Shown: positions 7,713 to 16,010, counted from the first letter of the stretch. The stretch: 51,892 nucleotides of DNA from Telmatospirillum sp. (GCA_009712185.1 WASQ01000053.1:77595-129486); one strand, 5' to 3'. The notes: generated by a model not told the origin, from the letters alone. Numbers and translations are program-made.

Positions 7713-8605
7713 CAGGTCAGCACGCCCTTCTGCACATGCATGCGGTTTTCGGCCTCGTCCCAGACCAGGGACTGGGGCCCGTCCATCACGGCGTCGGTCA
7801 CTTCCTCGCCGCGGGGGGCGGGCAGGCAGTGCATGAACACGGCGGCGGGACGGGCCAGCGCCATCAGCGCCTCATTCACCTGATAGGGGGCGAGCAGGGA
7901 CCTGCGGTTGCTTTCCTTGTTGCCCATCGACACCCATGTGTCGGTCAGCACGCAGTCGGCCCCGGTCACGGCCTCGACCGGATCGTGGGTCAGGACGATG
8001 CGGGCGCCCTTGCTTCGCGCCCAGGCAACGGCGCGGTCGGACGGCATCAGTCCCGTCGGGCAGGCCAGCCGCATCTCGAAGCCGAAATGGGCGGCCGCCT
8101 GGATCCAGGTCGCGGCCACATTGTTGCCGTCGCCGCTCCAGGCCACGACCTTGCCTTCCAGCGGACCGCGATGCTCCTCATAGGTCATGAGGTCGGCCAT
8201 CACCTGGCAGGGATGGGTGTCGTCGGTCAGGCCGTTGATCACCGGGACCGAGGCATAGGCGGCCAGCTCCGTCAGCTTGGCCGGATCGTTGGTGCGGATC
8301 ATGATGGCGTCGACATAGCGCGACAGGACCCGGGCGGTATCGGCGATGGTCTCGCCCCGGCCAAGCTGGGTATCGTTATGCGTCAGCACGATCACGTCGC
8401 CGCCGAGCTGGCGCATGCCCGCCTCGAAAGAGACCCGGGTCCGCGTGGACGGCTTCTCGAAGATCATCGCCAGCAGGCGACCTTCCAGCGGACGGCGCCC
8501 GTGAACGGCGGTGCCGGCCTTGTAGGCGCGGCCGAAGGCCAGAATCCGCCGCAGCGTATCGGTATCGAAACGGTCGAGATCGAGAAAATGTCTGGGTGTC
8601 TTCAT
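7700..8605 (-). CDS. argF: Ornithine carbamoyltransferase
   Basis: A 301-residue cytoplasmic enzyme that makes citrulline from ornithine and carbamoyl phosphate in arginine synthesis. The carbamoyl-phosphate site STRTR is at about residues 53-57, HPCQ is in the middle and the ornithine-binding HCLPA near the C-terminus. Length is normal. ATG at 8605 begins one base after the argD stop codon, so argD and argF are translationally linked, and the first residues [11 protein letters not shown] are typical. It is second in the argD-argF-hslO operon and presumably read from the promoter upstream of argD. Confidence 0.97.
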   Translation of the reverse strand: MKTPRHFLDLDRFDTDTLRRILAFGRAYKAGTAVHGRRPLEGRLLAMIFEKPSTRTRVSFEAGMRQLGGDVIVLTHNDTQLGRGETIADTARVLSRYVDAIMIRTNDPAKLTELAAYASVPVINGLTDDTHPCQVMADLMTYEEHRGPLEGKVVAWSGDGNNVAATWIQAAAHFGFEMRLACPTGLMPSDRAVAWARSKGARIVLTHDPVEAVTGADCVLTDTWVSMGNKESNRRSLLAPYQVNEALMALARPAAVFMHCLPAPRGEEVTDAVMDGPQSLVWDEAENRMHVQKGVLTWCLL

Positions 8606-8606
8606 G

Positions 8607-9779
8607 TCAGGCCGCCAATTCCTTGCAACAGGCGTCGATGATGGCGACCGCCTCGGAAATATGGGAGGGTTCGATGATAAGCGGGGGGACAAGGCGCACC
8701 ACATTGTCGCCCGCCCCGACCGTCAACAGGCCGTGGGCCAGCAGCGCCTTCGAAAGCGCGGTATTGGGCACGCGGCACTTCAGGCCCAGCATCAGGCCGG
8801 CGCCGCGGCGGCATTCCAGGACTTTCGGGTGATCGTTGACCAGCTTGCCGAGCGCGTCCCACAAAAGGCCGCCCATCTTCTGGACATGGTCCAGGAAGCC
8901 CGGGGCCAGAATGACGTCCAGCACCGCGTTGGCCACGGCGGTGGCGAGAGGGTTGCCGCCGAAGGTGCTGCCGTGGGCGCCGGCGGTCATGCCGACGGCG
9001 GCGCGTTCCGTCGCCAGGACGGCGCCGATCGGGAATCCGCCGCCCAGGCCCTTCGCGGTGCCCATGACATCCGGCGTGATGCCCGCCCATTCATGGGCAT
9101 AGAGCTTGCCGGTGCGGCCGTTGCCGGTCTGCACCTCGTCCATGGCGAGCAGCAGGCCGTGCTCGTCGGCGAGACGGCGCAGGCCCCGCAGATAATCGAG
9201 GCTGGCCGGAACGATGCCGCCCTCGCCCTGAATGGGTTCGACGAGGATGCCGGCCGTCCGGGGGCCGATGGCGGCGCGGACGGCGTCAAGATCGCCATAG
9301 GGCACATGGTCGAACCCGTCCACCGTGGGTTCGAAGCCTTTCAGATGCTTCGCCTGACCGCCGGCCGCGATGGTCGCCAGCGTCCGGCCGTGAAAGGCGC
9401 CGGTCGGGACGATCATGCGATAGCGGTCGGCATGACCGGTCTCATGCTGGAACTTGCGCGTCAGCTTGATGACGCCCTCCATCGCCTCGGCGCCGGAGTT
9501 GCAGAAGAAAACGGTGTCGGCGAAGCTGTGCTCCACCAGGCGCTTCGACAATGTCTCCTGGCCGGCGACGCGGTACAGGTTCGAGCAATGCCACAGCTTC
9601 TCGGCCTGGGCCTTCAGCGTCGCAACCAGATGGGGATGGGCATGGCCCAGGGCATTGACGGCGACACCCGCGCCAAAGTCGAGATAACGTCGTCCGTCCG
9701 TCGCGACAAGATACATCCCCTCGCCGCGTTCGAAAACGATGTCGGCGCGCGCATAAGTCGGCATAACGGTGGGAATCAC
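8607..9779 (-). CDS. argD: Acetylornithine aminotransferase
   Basis: A 390-residue class-III PLP aminotransferase that makes N-acetylornithine from the semialdehyde, and may also act in lysine synthesis. Key motifs: NSGAEA (94-99), DEVQTG (214-219) and the PLP-binding Lys243 in [11 protein letters not shown]. The length matches the family. GTG at 9779 is chosen because AGGAGAG lies just upstream with good spacing. It is the first gene of the arginine operon, about 55 bases downstream of the predicted start of a strong-looking sigma70 promoter. N-terminal [20 protein letters not shown] is the standard ArgD opening. Confidence 0.97.
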   Translation of the reverse strand: MIPTVMPTYARADIVFERGEGMYLVATDGRRYLDFGAGVAVNALGHAHPHLVATLKAQAEKLWHCSNLYRVAGQETLSKRLVEHSFADTVFFCNSGAEAMEGVIKLTRKFQHETGHADRYRMIVPTGAFHGRTLATIAAGGQAKHLKGFEPTVDGFDHVPYGDLDAVRAAIGPRTAGILVEPIQGEGGIVPASLDYLRGLRRLADEHGLLLAMDEVQTGNGRTGKLYAHEWAGITPDVMGTAKGLGGGFPIGAVLATERAAVGMTAGAHGSTFGGNPLATAVANAVLDVILAPGFLDHVQKMGGLLWDALGKLVNDHPKVLECRRGAGLMLGLKCRVPNTALSKALLAHGLLTVGAGDNVVRLVPPLIIEPSHISEAVAIIDACCKELAA

Positions 9780-9840
9780 GCTACTCTCCTGAACGATGGC
9801 ATGGCCGCCGGGGTGGCGTCCCGCTCACGGAAAGCGGCAG

Positions 9841-9869
9841 AATATCGGCGCATTTTCGGGGAATGTCAA
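9841..9869 (-). promoter_or_regulatory. Sigma70 promoter of the argD operon
   Basis: On the minus strand, TTGACA (9864-9869) and GATATT (9841-9846) are separated by exactly 17 bases. Transcription would begin near 9834, about 55 bases before the argD GTG. The -35 box is also one arm of a TGTCAA-N7-TTGACA inverted repeat (9864-9882), a possible operator. Confidence 0.7.
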
Positions 9870-9941
9870 CTTTCTCTTGACAATCCGCAATTTCACGTCG
9901 TTGGCCCGCGAGGGGTCAACACCCCCCCGACCCCGAAAAAC

Positions 9942-9973
9942 AAAAAAGGATAGGATGCGTCGGCGCCCTATCC
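9942..9973 (-). terminator. Rho-independent terminator reading leftward
   Basis: On the minus strand, a 7-bp stem ggatagg/cctatcc (9967-9973 with 9948-9954) is followed directly by a run of six T. It lies upstream of the argD promoter and ends no visible protein gene. Confidence 0.6.
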
Positions 9974-10057
9974 AATCGTCGGCTGAGAATTCACCGATGA
10001 AACGACAACATAAACAAAAAGTAATGTCAACATTTTTGAATGGCTGCGTCCCTAAAT
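9942..10057 (-). ncRNA. Candidate small RNA or attenuated leader, minus strand
   Basis: The only support is arrangement. There is a minus-strand -10-like TATAAA (about 10064-10069) in an AT-rich stretch, and an intrinsic terminator about 115 bases downstream with no open reading frame between. The -35 region is poor. It resembles no RNA family that I recognise. Confidence 0.28.
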
Positions 10058-10165
10058 GGTCGATTTTTATAAATAACCCAAGGGCGAAGAATCACCCCAC
10101 GCCAAATCATGCCCAAGAAAACGAATCGGCATGGATCGCATGCCGGGGCCGAGGGTGTTTGTAAA

Positions 10166-10456
10166 ATGCAACCTGAATTGAAAAAAAACGAACTGATCAC
10201 CGAAATAATTTCTGCGATCCGGCAAGGGAAAAACGACAGCACGCGGCTTCTGGAAGTCCAGGAGTTCGAAACTGTTATCCGCGCCATGGGCGAATTATTG
10301 ACCTCCGAGCAGCGCGCACGGCTGAAAGCCGACAGGGCGGTGGCCTCGTTGCTGGAGCAGGATCGCACCCGCCCGACGATCAACGCTTTCTGCGGGACCC
10401 TGGGCGGTTTCGGCACCGAGGAACTGGAAGCGTGGGAGCGCGCCAGGGTGCACTGA
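10166..10456 (+). CDS. Small hypothetical protein
   Basis: A 96-residue soluble protein of unknown family. It looks genuine: an amphipathic, charged N-terminal half (LKKNELITEIISAIRQG, EVQEFETVIRAMGELL) followed by a helical EQRARLKADRAVASLLEQDR segment and a short tail. There are no membrane segments and one Cys. ATG at 10166 is chosen because conserved-looking helical sequence starts there; a longer frame from 10109 adds 19 residues of unlikely composition. No good ribosome site is seen. The 5' third is AT-richer than the surrounding genes, and the gene is isolated, which hints at transfer or relaxed constraint. Confidence 0.55.
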   Translation: MQPELKKNELITEIISAIRQGKNDSTRLLEVQEFETVIRAMGELLTSEQRARLKADRAVASLLEQDRTRPTINAFCGTLGGFGTEELEAWERARVH

Positions 10457-10999
10457 CCGGGCCGGACGCGGTCCTCGCATCGGCCCCACACCGCCTTTGA
10501 CACTCCGATACCGGCCTTGACATGGCGTCCGGCGCGTTGCCGGTCGCCGGGATAGGACAATTGCCGGCCGTCTCCCTCAGTGGGGGAGGGGCCGTGGGAC
10601 CTTGAGGAAGGATAGACGATCATGATGTACCGGATGCCCACCCTGCCCGCCAAGCGGGGACTGCTGTCCCGGGTCTGGGACTGCCTGGCCGGGTCGAGCG
10701 ACAAAAGCCAGAGCGGCGGGGCCGAGGGACTGACCCGTCGTCCGTCATCCGGTTCCGACACGGCCCTGTCGGCGATGGGCGCCGACGGAGCCCGCAAGGC
10801 CGAGGCTGCGGCGCACGATTGATCCCAGCTTGCGCCGACCGGTTCCGATCAGCGCAAGCCCTCATGCTGCCTCAGCGGGTATTTCCAAAACCCCGGGGCC
10901 TTCGCGCCGGCGATGGCCGGGGACGGGGACCGGGAAAGGCCTGCCTGCCCGCGATGAGCCGCGCTTGTCGCGGGCGGGTGCCATTCCCGCCGCCGGCGA
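10457..10999. other. Gene-poor stretch around a doubtful small ORF
   Basis: Apart from the weak ORF at 10622-10822 I see no gene, RNA or clear repeat between the hypothetical protein and the end of the ABC permease. Confidence 0.5.
10622..10822 (+). CDS. Possible small protein, doubtful
   Basis: A 66-residue reading frame starting MMYRMPTLPAKRGLLSRVWDCL, followed by a Ser/Gly/Ala-rich tail. GAGGAAGG precedes the first ATG by about 11 bases, the only positive evidence. Composition of the tail is low-complexity and could be chance in GC-rich DNA. No family recognised. Confidence 0.3.
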   Translation: MMYRMPTLPAKRGLLSRVWDCLAGSSDKSQSGGAEGLTRRPSSGSDTALSAMGADGARKAEAAAHD

Positions 11000-11953
11000 T
11001 CATGCCTTCAGTTTGTATCCGGTCCGGAACATGCCATAGGCCACGGCGCCCAGCGCGACATTGATCCCGGCAACGACCAGGGCGCCGACGGTCAGCGATC
11101 CGTCGGCGTGGCCGATGAAGCCATAGCGGAATCCGTCGATCATGTAGAAGAACGGGTTCGCCAGGGCGATCAGATGGAAGCTTTCGGGAAGCCGGTCGAT
11201 GGAATAGAAGGTCCCCGACAGGAACGAGAGCGGCGTCACGATGAAATTGGTGACTGCCGCCATATGGTCGAATTTATCGGCCCAGATCCCCCCGATCATG
11301 CCCAGCAGCGACAGCATCAGCGACGCCATCACCGCATGATAGAGCGCGAAAGCCGGCGCATGCATCGACATGGGCACGAAGCAGGCCATGGCGATCGCCA
11401 CCGCGACGCCGACGATCAGCCCCCGGATCACGCCGCCCAGCGCGAAGGCCAGGGTTTGTTCCAGAGGCGACAGGGGTGGCATCAGGACGTCGACGATGTT
11501 GCCCTGGACCTTGGCGATGATCAGCGACGAGGATGTATTGGCGAAGGCGTTCTGGGTCATGGCCATCATGATCAGGCCGGGCGCCAGAAACCGGGAAAAG
11601 GGAACGCCGGCCACGTCGAACGCGGCGCGGCCCATCGCCAGCACGAAAATGGCGAGAAACATCAGGGTCGTCACCATCGGCGCGATGATGGTCTGAAAAT
11701 AGACCTTGAGGAAGCGGCGCACTTCCTTGGCGGTCAGGGTCCAAAACCCAAGCCAGTTGACGGCGCCCATCGGCCGCGGGGCGATGTCCGGCGCCGGCAT
11801 GCCGGAGGGGGCAGGGGGCGCGCCGGGACGCGAGGGCTGTCCCGGCGGGGCGGTGTTCTGATCGATCATCGTCATGATGGGCGAAATCTGCGCTATGCTG
11901 GGCCGATGAGCAAGAGCCGGGACAGCGACGACGGCGTCGAAGACGTCTTTCAT
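11000..11953 (-). CDS. ABC-2 type transporter permease
   Basis: A 317-residue inner-membrane permease of the ABC-2 (YadH/NodJ-like) class with six predicted helices after a proline-rich cytoplasmic N-terminus. Visible features: TLTAKEVRRFLKVYFQTIIAPMV at the first helix, PGLIMMAMTQNAFANTSSSLI, a mid-protein VDVLMPPLSPLE loop and the family ending FFYMIDGFRYGFIG. Start choice is uncertain. ATG at 11953 has a strong GGAAGGGGAG ribosome site, whereas ATG at 11875 has none. The matching ATPase is not in the window, so its partner must be encoded elsewhere. Substrate unknown (export of a lipid, polysaccharide or drug is typical). It diverges from recX. Confidence 0.85.
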   Translation of the reverse strand: MKDVFDAVVAVPALAHRPSIAQISPIMTMIDQNTAPPGQPSRPGAPPAPSGMPAPDIAPRPMGAVNWLGFWTLTAKEVRRFLKVYFQTIIAPMVTTLMFLAIFVLAMGRAAFDVAGVPFSRFLAPGLIMMAMTQNAFANTSSSLIIAKVQGNIVDVLMPPLSPLEQTLAFALGGVIRGLIVGVAVAIAMACFVPMSMHAPAFALYHAVMASLMLSLLGMIGGIWADKFDHMAAVTNFIVTPLSFLSGTFYSIDRLPESFHLIALANPFFYMIDGFRYGFIGHADGSLTVGALVVAGINVALGAVAYGMFRTGYKLKA

Positions 11954-12004
11954 GACGACTCCCCTTCCGGGTGTGGGGATATCGGGGGGCGGCCCGCCAC
12001 CGCC

Positions 12005-12571
12005 ATGCGCTCCCCCACCGGGCGCTCCCCCACCGGGCGGCCTGTCGTCAGGCGGGTCACCGCGGCGTCGCTTGAAAATTCCGCCCTTCATTATCTGTCG
12101 CGCTTCGCCGCCACCGAACAGGCGCTGCGGCGGGTGCTGATGCGCAAGGTGGACCGCGCCGCCCAGGCGCATGGCGACGATCCGGCCGAGGGAGGGCGTA
12201 TGGTCGAGGCGCTGATCGCGCGTTATCGCCGGGCCGGACTTCTGGACGACCGGCGCTTCGCCGAGGGCCGGACCCAGACCCTGCTGGCGCGCGGCGCCCC
12301 GCTCCGGTCGATCCGCCAGACCCTCTGTCGCCAGGGGGTTGACGGGGACCTGGCCGGCGCGGTGATCGACGCCCTGCGCGAGGAGCTGGCGGATCGGGGG
12401 GAGGATGCGGATCTTGAGGCGGCGCTGGCCTATGCCCGGCGCAGACGGCTGGGACCCCACCGTCCCGAGGAAAAGCGGGCGCTCTGGCGCGACAAGGATC
12501 TGGCGAGCATGGGACGCGCGGGATTTTCCTGGGAACTGGCGCGACGCGTGATCGATGGCGATAAGGGGTGA
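12005..12571 (+). CDS. recX: Regulatory protein RecX
   Basis: A 188-residue helical protein that modulates RecA filaments. RecX three-helix repeats are visible: SLENSALHYLSRFAATEQALRRVLMRKV, then LIARYRRAGLLDDRRFAEGRTQTLLARG, then AALAYARRRRLGP near the C-terminus. ATG at 12005 is preferred because the common alphaproteobacterial RecX N-terminus starts shortly before the first repeat, and because an earlier ATG at 11906 would run through the best ribosome site of the divergent permease. That longer form cannot be excluded. The first codons contain a 15-bp tandem duplication encoding RSPTG twice. Confidence 0.88.
   Translation: MRSPTGRSPTGRPVVRRVTAASLENSALHYLSRFAATEQALRRVLMRKVDRAAQAHGDDPAEGGRMVEALIARYRRAGLLDDRRFAEGRTQTLLARGAPLRSIRQTLCRQGVDGDLAGAVIDALREELADRGEDADLEAALAYARRRRLGPHRPEEKRALWRDKDLASMGRAGFSWELARRVIDGDKG
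12008..12037. repeat. 15-bp tandem duplication at the recX start
   Basis: Two exact copies of cgctcccccaccggg, in frame with recX, giving a duplicated RSPTG pentapeptide just after the proposed start. Confidence 0.85.
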
Positions 12572-12689
12572 CCCCGCATCCCGCCTTCGGCCTTTGTGAC
12601 GGCCGCGTCTTCCGTCACCCGTTCCCTGAAGGCGCGCCCGGGCGGGGATCCGGTTCACCCGGTTACCCTGGCCGATAGAGTGCAACGGG

Positions 12690-12717
12690 TTGGATTTTAC
12701 CCGGGGATTGGGATACT
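12690..12717 (+). promoter_or_regulatory. Candidate sigma70 promoter of the aromatic operon
   Basis: TTGGAT (12690-12695) and GATACT (12712-12717) with a 16-base spacer put transcription start near 12724, about 25 bases before the chorismate mutase ATG. Confidence 0.5.
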
Positions 12718-12749
12718 ACTTAACCCCTTTCAAACTTCGGAAACGGACA

Positions 12750-13610
12750 ATGTCAGGCGAGATGTCCCTGGACAGGCTGCGTCAGGAAATCGACCGTGTC
12801 GACGACGCCCTCCATGATCTTCTGATGCAGCGCACGCGGCTGGTCGAGCAGGTCGGCCTGCTGACGACGCCCGACGACCTGACCCAGCTTCGTCCCGCGC
12901 GGGAGGCCGAGATCGCGCGGCGTCTGCTGTCGCGCCATGTCGGCCGCTTTCCGAAAGCCGCCCTGATGCGGATCTGGCGCGAAATCATCGGCGCGATGAT
13001 CAGTCTCCAGGGGTCGGTCTCGGTGGCGGTGTTCATGCCCGATCGCGGGGCCGGTTATCTGGAACTGGCGCGCGATCATTTCGGGTCCATTCTGAACATT
13101 TTGCCGGTGCGCTCCGCCGGTCAGGTCACGAAGGCGGTGGCGGACGGCAGCGCGACGGTCGGCATCATGCCGATGCCTGACCGCGAGGATGTGGAGCCCT
13201 GGTGGATCAGCCTGATGGGGGACAGCCAGGACCTGCCGCGGATCGTCGCCCGCCTGCCCTTTATCGGCCCCAGCCCCAGCCGCGGCGACGGTCTGGAGGC
13301 GCTGGTGGTGGGGCGGCAGTTCCCCGATCCGACCGGTTATGACCGGTCCTGGCTGGCGCTTGAGACCACGCCCGATATCAGCCGGGCCCGGCTGCGGTCG
13401 GTGCTGTCGGCCGCCGGGCTGGAGCCGACACAGTTCGCCGCCACCCACCGCACCGACGACTCCTGGCTGCATCTGGTCGAAATCTCCGGCCATATGGTCG
13501 CCGAGGACCGCCGCATCGGCCGTCTGGTCGAACGTCTGCAGCCGGTGCAGCGGGCCGCTCTGCTGGGCGGCTATCCCGTTCCCTTCAGTCCTGAGGATCT
13601 GCAGGACTGA
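12750..13610 (+). CDS. Chorismate mutase (AroQ) with degenerate prephenate-dehydratase-like and ACT regions
   Basis: A 286-residue protein. Residues 1-90 are an AroQ chorismate mutase (chorismate to prephenate): Arg11, Arg28, Arg51, Glu52 and Gln87 align with the E. coli active-site residues, but the position of Lys39 is Thr. Residues about 90-190 resemble one lobe of prephenate dehydratase (GAGYLELARDHFG, then ATVGIMPMP). The second lobe and the catalytic TRF motif are missing. Residues about 200-280 look like an ACT regulatory domain (LALETTPDISRARLRSVLSAAG, then LLGGYPVPF). So it has the layout of a PheA P-protein with a shrunken dehydratase part, while a complete pheA lies at 45412. ATG at 12750 is preceded by a weak CGGA. 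First gene of the operon with hisC and tyrA. Confidence 0.85.
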   Translation: MSGEMSLDRLRQEIDRVDDALHDLLMQRTRLVEQVGLLTTPDDLTQLRPAREAEIARRLLSRHVGRFPKAALMRIWREIIGAMISLQGSVSVAVFMPDRGAGYLELARDHFGSILNILPVRSAGQVTKAVADGSATVGIMPMPDREDVEPWWISLMGDSQDLPRIVARLPFIGPSPSRGDGLEALVVGRQFPDPTGYDRSWLALETTPDISRARLRSVLSAAGLEPTQFAATHRTDDSWLHLVEISGHMVAEDRRIGRLVERLQPVQRAALLGGYPVPFSPEDLQD

Positions 13611-13645
13611 TCCCTCCCCAAGACCGAAAAGACAAGAAGATCGTT

Positions 13646-14731
13646 ATGGCAGCTCCGAAGCCCCGTCCGGGAATCCTGGACATCAGTCCCTATGTCGGTG
13701 GCCGGTCGACCCTGGCCGGAATGGACCGCGTCATCAAGCTTTCCTCGAACGAGGGAGCCCTCGGGCCGAGCCCCAGGGCCATTGCCGCCTATCAGGCGGT
13801 GGCGGCCGAGATGCACCGATATCCCGACGGTCATGCCGAGGCCCTGCGCCACGCGCTGGCCGGCCAGATGGGGCTCGATGCCGGCAGGATCGTGTGCGGG
13901 GCCGGTTCGGACGAACTGCTGCAGCTTCTGGTCCGGGGATATGCCGGGCCGGGGGATGAAGTGCTTTACAGCCGGTACGGCTTCCTGGTCTACCCGATCG
14001 CGGCCCGGGCCAGCGGCGCCACCCCGGTGGTCGCCGACGAGGACGATCTGACCGCATCGGTCGACAATCTTCTGGCCGCCGTGACGCCGCGCACGAAAAT
14101 CGTCTTCCTTGCCAACCCGAACAATCCGACGGGGACCTATCTGCCCGAAAGCGAAGTCCGCCGGCTGCGCGACGGGCTTCCCGGGGATGTGCTGCTGGTC
14201 CTGGATGCGGCCTATGCCGAGTTCGTGGATCGCAACGACTACAGCGCCGGTGCCGAACTGGTGGAGGTTTCGGACAATGTCGTGATGACGAGGACCTTCT
14301 CGAAGATTTACGCCATGGGCGGTCTGCGTCTGGGCTGGGCCTATTGCCCGGCCGCCATCGCCGACGTCCTGAACCGCATCCGCGGGCCGTTCAATGTGTC
14401 CTCGGCGGCTCTGGCCGCCGGACAGGCGGCGGTGGAGGACGTGGCCTACCTCGATGTGGTGCGCCGTCACAACGCCTACTGGCGGGACTGGTTCACCGGT
14501 CAGGTCCAGGCTCTCGGGCTGACCGCGATCCCCAGTGTCGCCAACTTCGTGCTGATCCGTTTTCCCGACCAGGCGAGGGCCTCGGCCGCCGACGCCTGGC
14601 TGCGCGGCCGGGGGATCATCGTGCGGCCGGTCGCGTCCTATGGCCTGGCCGACTGTCTCAGGGTGTCGATCGGGCGCGACACGGAAATGCAGGCCCTGGT
14701 CGAGGCTCTGGCCGGATTTCAGAGGTCGTGA
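13646..14731 (+). CDS. hisC: Histidinol-phosphate aminotransferase, possibly also aromatic aminotransferase
   Basis: A 361-residue class-I/II PLP aminotransferase. Motifs: SSNEGALGPSP (33-43), the AGSDEL block, NPNNPTG (158-164), DAAYAEF and the PLP-lysine Lys220 in TFSKIYAMGGLRLGW. HisC acts in histidine synthesis. Here it lies between chorismate mutase and tyrA, which strongly suggests it also, or mainly, transaminates prephenate or phenylpyruvate in tyrosine/phenylalanine synthesis; other his genes are absent apart from the distant hisN. ATG at 13646 follows chorismate mutase by 35 bases. The stop codon overlaps the tyrA start by one base. Enzyme class certain, substrate preference inferred. 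Confidence 0.93.
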   Translation: MAAPKPRPGILDISPYVGGRSTLAGMDRVIKLSSNEGALGPSPRAIAAYQAVAAEMHRYPDGHAEALRHALAGQMGLDAGRIVCGAGSDELLQLLVRGYAGPGDEVLYSRYGFLVYPIAARASGATPVVADEDDLTASVDNLLAAVTPRTKIVFLANPNNPTGTYLPESEVRRLRDGLPGDVLLVLDAAYAEFVDRNDYSAGAELVEVSDNVVMTRTFSKIYAMGGLRLGWAYCPAAIADVLNRIRGPFNVSSAALAAGQAAVEDVAYLDVVRRHNAYWRDWFTGQVQALGLTAIPSVANFVLIRFPDQARASAADAWLRGRGIIVRPVASYGLADCLRVSIGRDTEMQALVEALAGFQRS

Positions 14732-15612
14732 TGGCAAGATTGTTCGAACGGGCCGTCCTGATCGGTATCGGCCATATCGGGTCGTCGCTGGCGCGCGTGA
14801 TCCGGCGCGACGGCCTCGCCGGCACGCTGGCGACGCTTGACAACAATCCGGCCCACCGGGCCAAGGCGCTGGATCTCGGGATCGTCGACATCGCCACCGC
14901 CGATGCGGCGGAGGCGGTGACCGGCGCCGATCTGGTGGTGCTGGCGACCCCCATCGGGACCTATGACGCCCTGGCCCGCGCCATCGCCCCCCATCTCGCC
15001 CCGGGCGCCATCGTGAGCGACGTGGGATCGGTGAAGATGGCGGCCATCAACGACATCGGTCCCCATCTGCCGGCCGGAGTCCATTTTGTTCCCGGCCATC
15101 CCATCGCGGGGACGGAGCACTCCGGCCCCGAGGCCGGTTTCGCGGAGCTGTTCCGGGGGCGCTGGTGCATCCTGACCCCGCCGGAGGGCACCGATGCCGA
15201 CGCCGTTGCCCGCGTCACCGCCCTTTGGGAATCGGCCGGCAGCACGGTCGAGGTGATGGAGGCGCAGCATCACGACCGGGTGCTGGCGATCACCTCGCAT
15301 CTGCCGCATCTGATCGCCTACACCATCGTCGGCACGGCAACCGATCTTGAGACCACCCTCCAGCAGGAGGTGATCAAGTTCTCGGCGTCGGGATTCCGTG
15401 ATTTCACCCGAATCGCGGCGTCGGACCCGGTGATGTGGCGGGATATCTTCCTCAACAACCGCGAGGCGGTCCTGGACGTGCTTCAGCGCTTCACCGAGGA
15501 CCTGACCGCGCTCCAGCGGGCGATCCGCTGGGGAGAGGGCGACAAGCTGCAGGACCTGTTCACCCGTACCCGCGCGATCCGCCGGTCGATCATCGACGCC
15601 CGTCAGGCGTGA
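14731..15612 (+). CDS. tyrA: Prephenate/arogenate dehydrogenase
   Basis: A 293-residue NAD(P)-dependent dehydrogenase of tyrosine synthesis. The N-terminal Rossmann fold shows GIGHIGSSLA, with an acidic residue at the second strand end (TLDNN) favouring NAD. The catalytic-domain motifs VGSVK, PGHPIAGTEHSGPEAG and ITSHLPHLIAYT are all present. The C-terminal helical dimerisation domain ends normally and there is no ACT domain, so feedback control may sit in the chorismate mutase-ACT protein two genes upstream (inference). ATG at 14731 overlaps the hisC TGA as TGATG, showing translational coupling. The operon is closed by the hairpin just downstream. Confidence 0.96.
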   Translation: MARLFERAVLIGIGHIGSSLARVIRRDGLAGTLATLDNNPAHRAKALDLGIVDIATADAAEAVTGADLVVLATPIGTYDALARAIAPHLAPGAIVSDVGSVKMAAINDIGPHLPAGVHFVPGHPIAGTEHSGPEAGFAELFRGRWCILTPPEGTDADAVARVTALWESAGSTVEVMEAQHHDRVLAITSHLPHLIAYTIVGTATDLETTLQQEVIKFSASGFRDFTRIAASDPVMWRDIFLNNREAVLDVLQRFTEDLTALQRAIRWGEGDKLQDLFTRTRAIRRSIIDARQA

Positions 15613-15625
15613 CGGATCCGGAAGA

Positions 15626-15652
15626 ACGGCCGCCCCCGTCCGGGGCGGCCGT
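15626..15652. terminator. Bidirectional terminator between tyrA and marR
   Basis: An 11-bp GC-rich stem (acggccgcccc at 15626-15636 and ggggcggccgt at 15642-15652) with a 5-base loop lies in the 41-base gap between two converging genes. T-runs are weak, but position and stem strength support a shared terminator. Confidence 0.65.
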
Positions 15653-15653
15653 G

Positions 15654-16010
15654 TCAAAGACTGCTGTGCGTGCCGGCGGCCGCGGAGACGATGATGTCTC
15701 CGAACTCCCTCAGGAACACGGATCCCTTGACGGTGCGCTGAACCAGCACGCTGCGACGGGCGGTCTCATCCACCTTGCGGCGGATCAGCCCGTATTCGCT
15801 GAGGCGGGCGAGGGCCCGGGTTATCGCCGGCTTCGAAACGTTGAGGGCGCCGGCCAGGCCCCGCACGGTATGCGGCGGGGGGGTCAGGTAAACGGTCAGC
15901 AGCAACGCCATCTGACGCGCCGACAGATCGGGGGCCTCCCGGCGGACGCTTTCAACGATCGCGCCCCGCCAAAGATCGAGTGCTTGCACCGCGTTGAGAT
16001 CGACACCCAT
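15654..16010 (-). CDS. MarR-type winged-helix transcriptional regulator
   Basis: A 118-residue DNA-binding protein. The winged helix-turn-helix is clear: TVRGLAGALNVSKPAITRALARLSEYGLIRRKVDETARRSVLVQRT, a recognition helix followed by an Arg-rich wing. It is shorter than classical MarR (about 140), lacking part of the dimerisation helices. Ligand and targets are unknown. ATG at 16010 has only a weak ribosome site (GGATGG). It follows the aminopeptidase gene by 58 bases on the same strand, so the two may be co-transcribed, and it converges on tyrA. Confidence 0.82.
   Translation of the reverse strand: MGVDLNAVQALDLWRGAIVESVRREAPDLSARQMALLLTVYLTPPPHTVRGLAGALNVSKPAITRALARLSEYGLIRRKVDETARRSVLVQRTVKGSVFLREFGDIIVSAAAGTHSSL

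Larger units (their letters stand above)
9780..10165. other. Intergenic region upstream of argD
   Basis: About 385 bases with the argD promoter (9841-9869), a minus-strand terminator hairpin (9942-9973) and a conspicuously AT-rich segment at about 9990-10130. No convincing protein-coding gene. The terminator without a gene in front of it is what suggests a small RNA or an attenuated leader. Confidence 0.6.
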
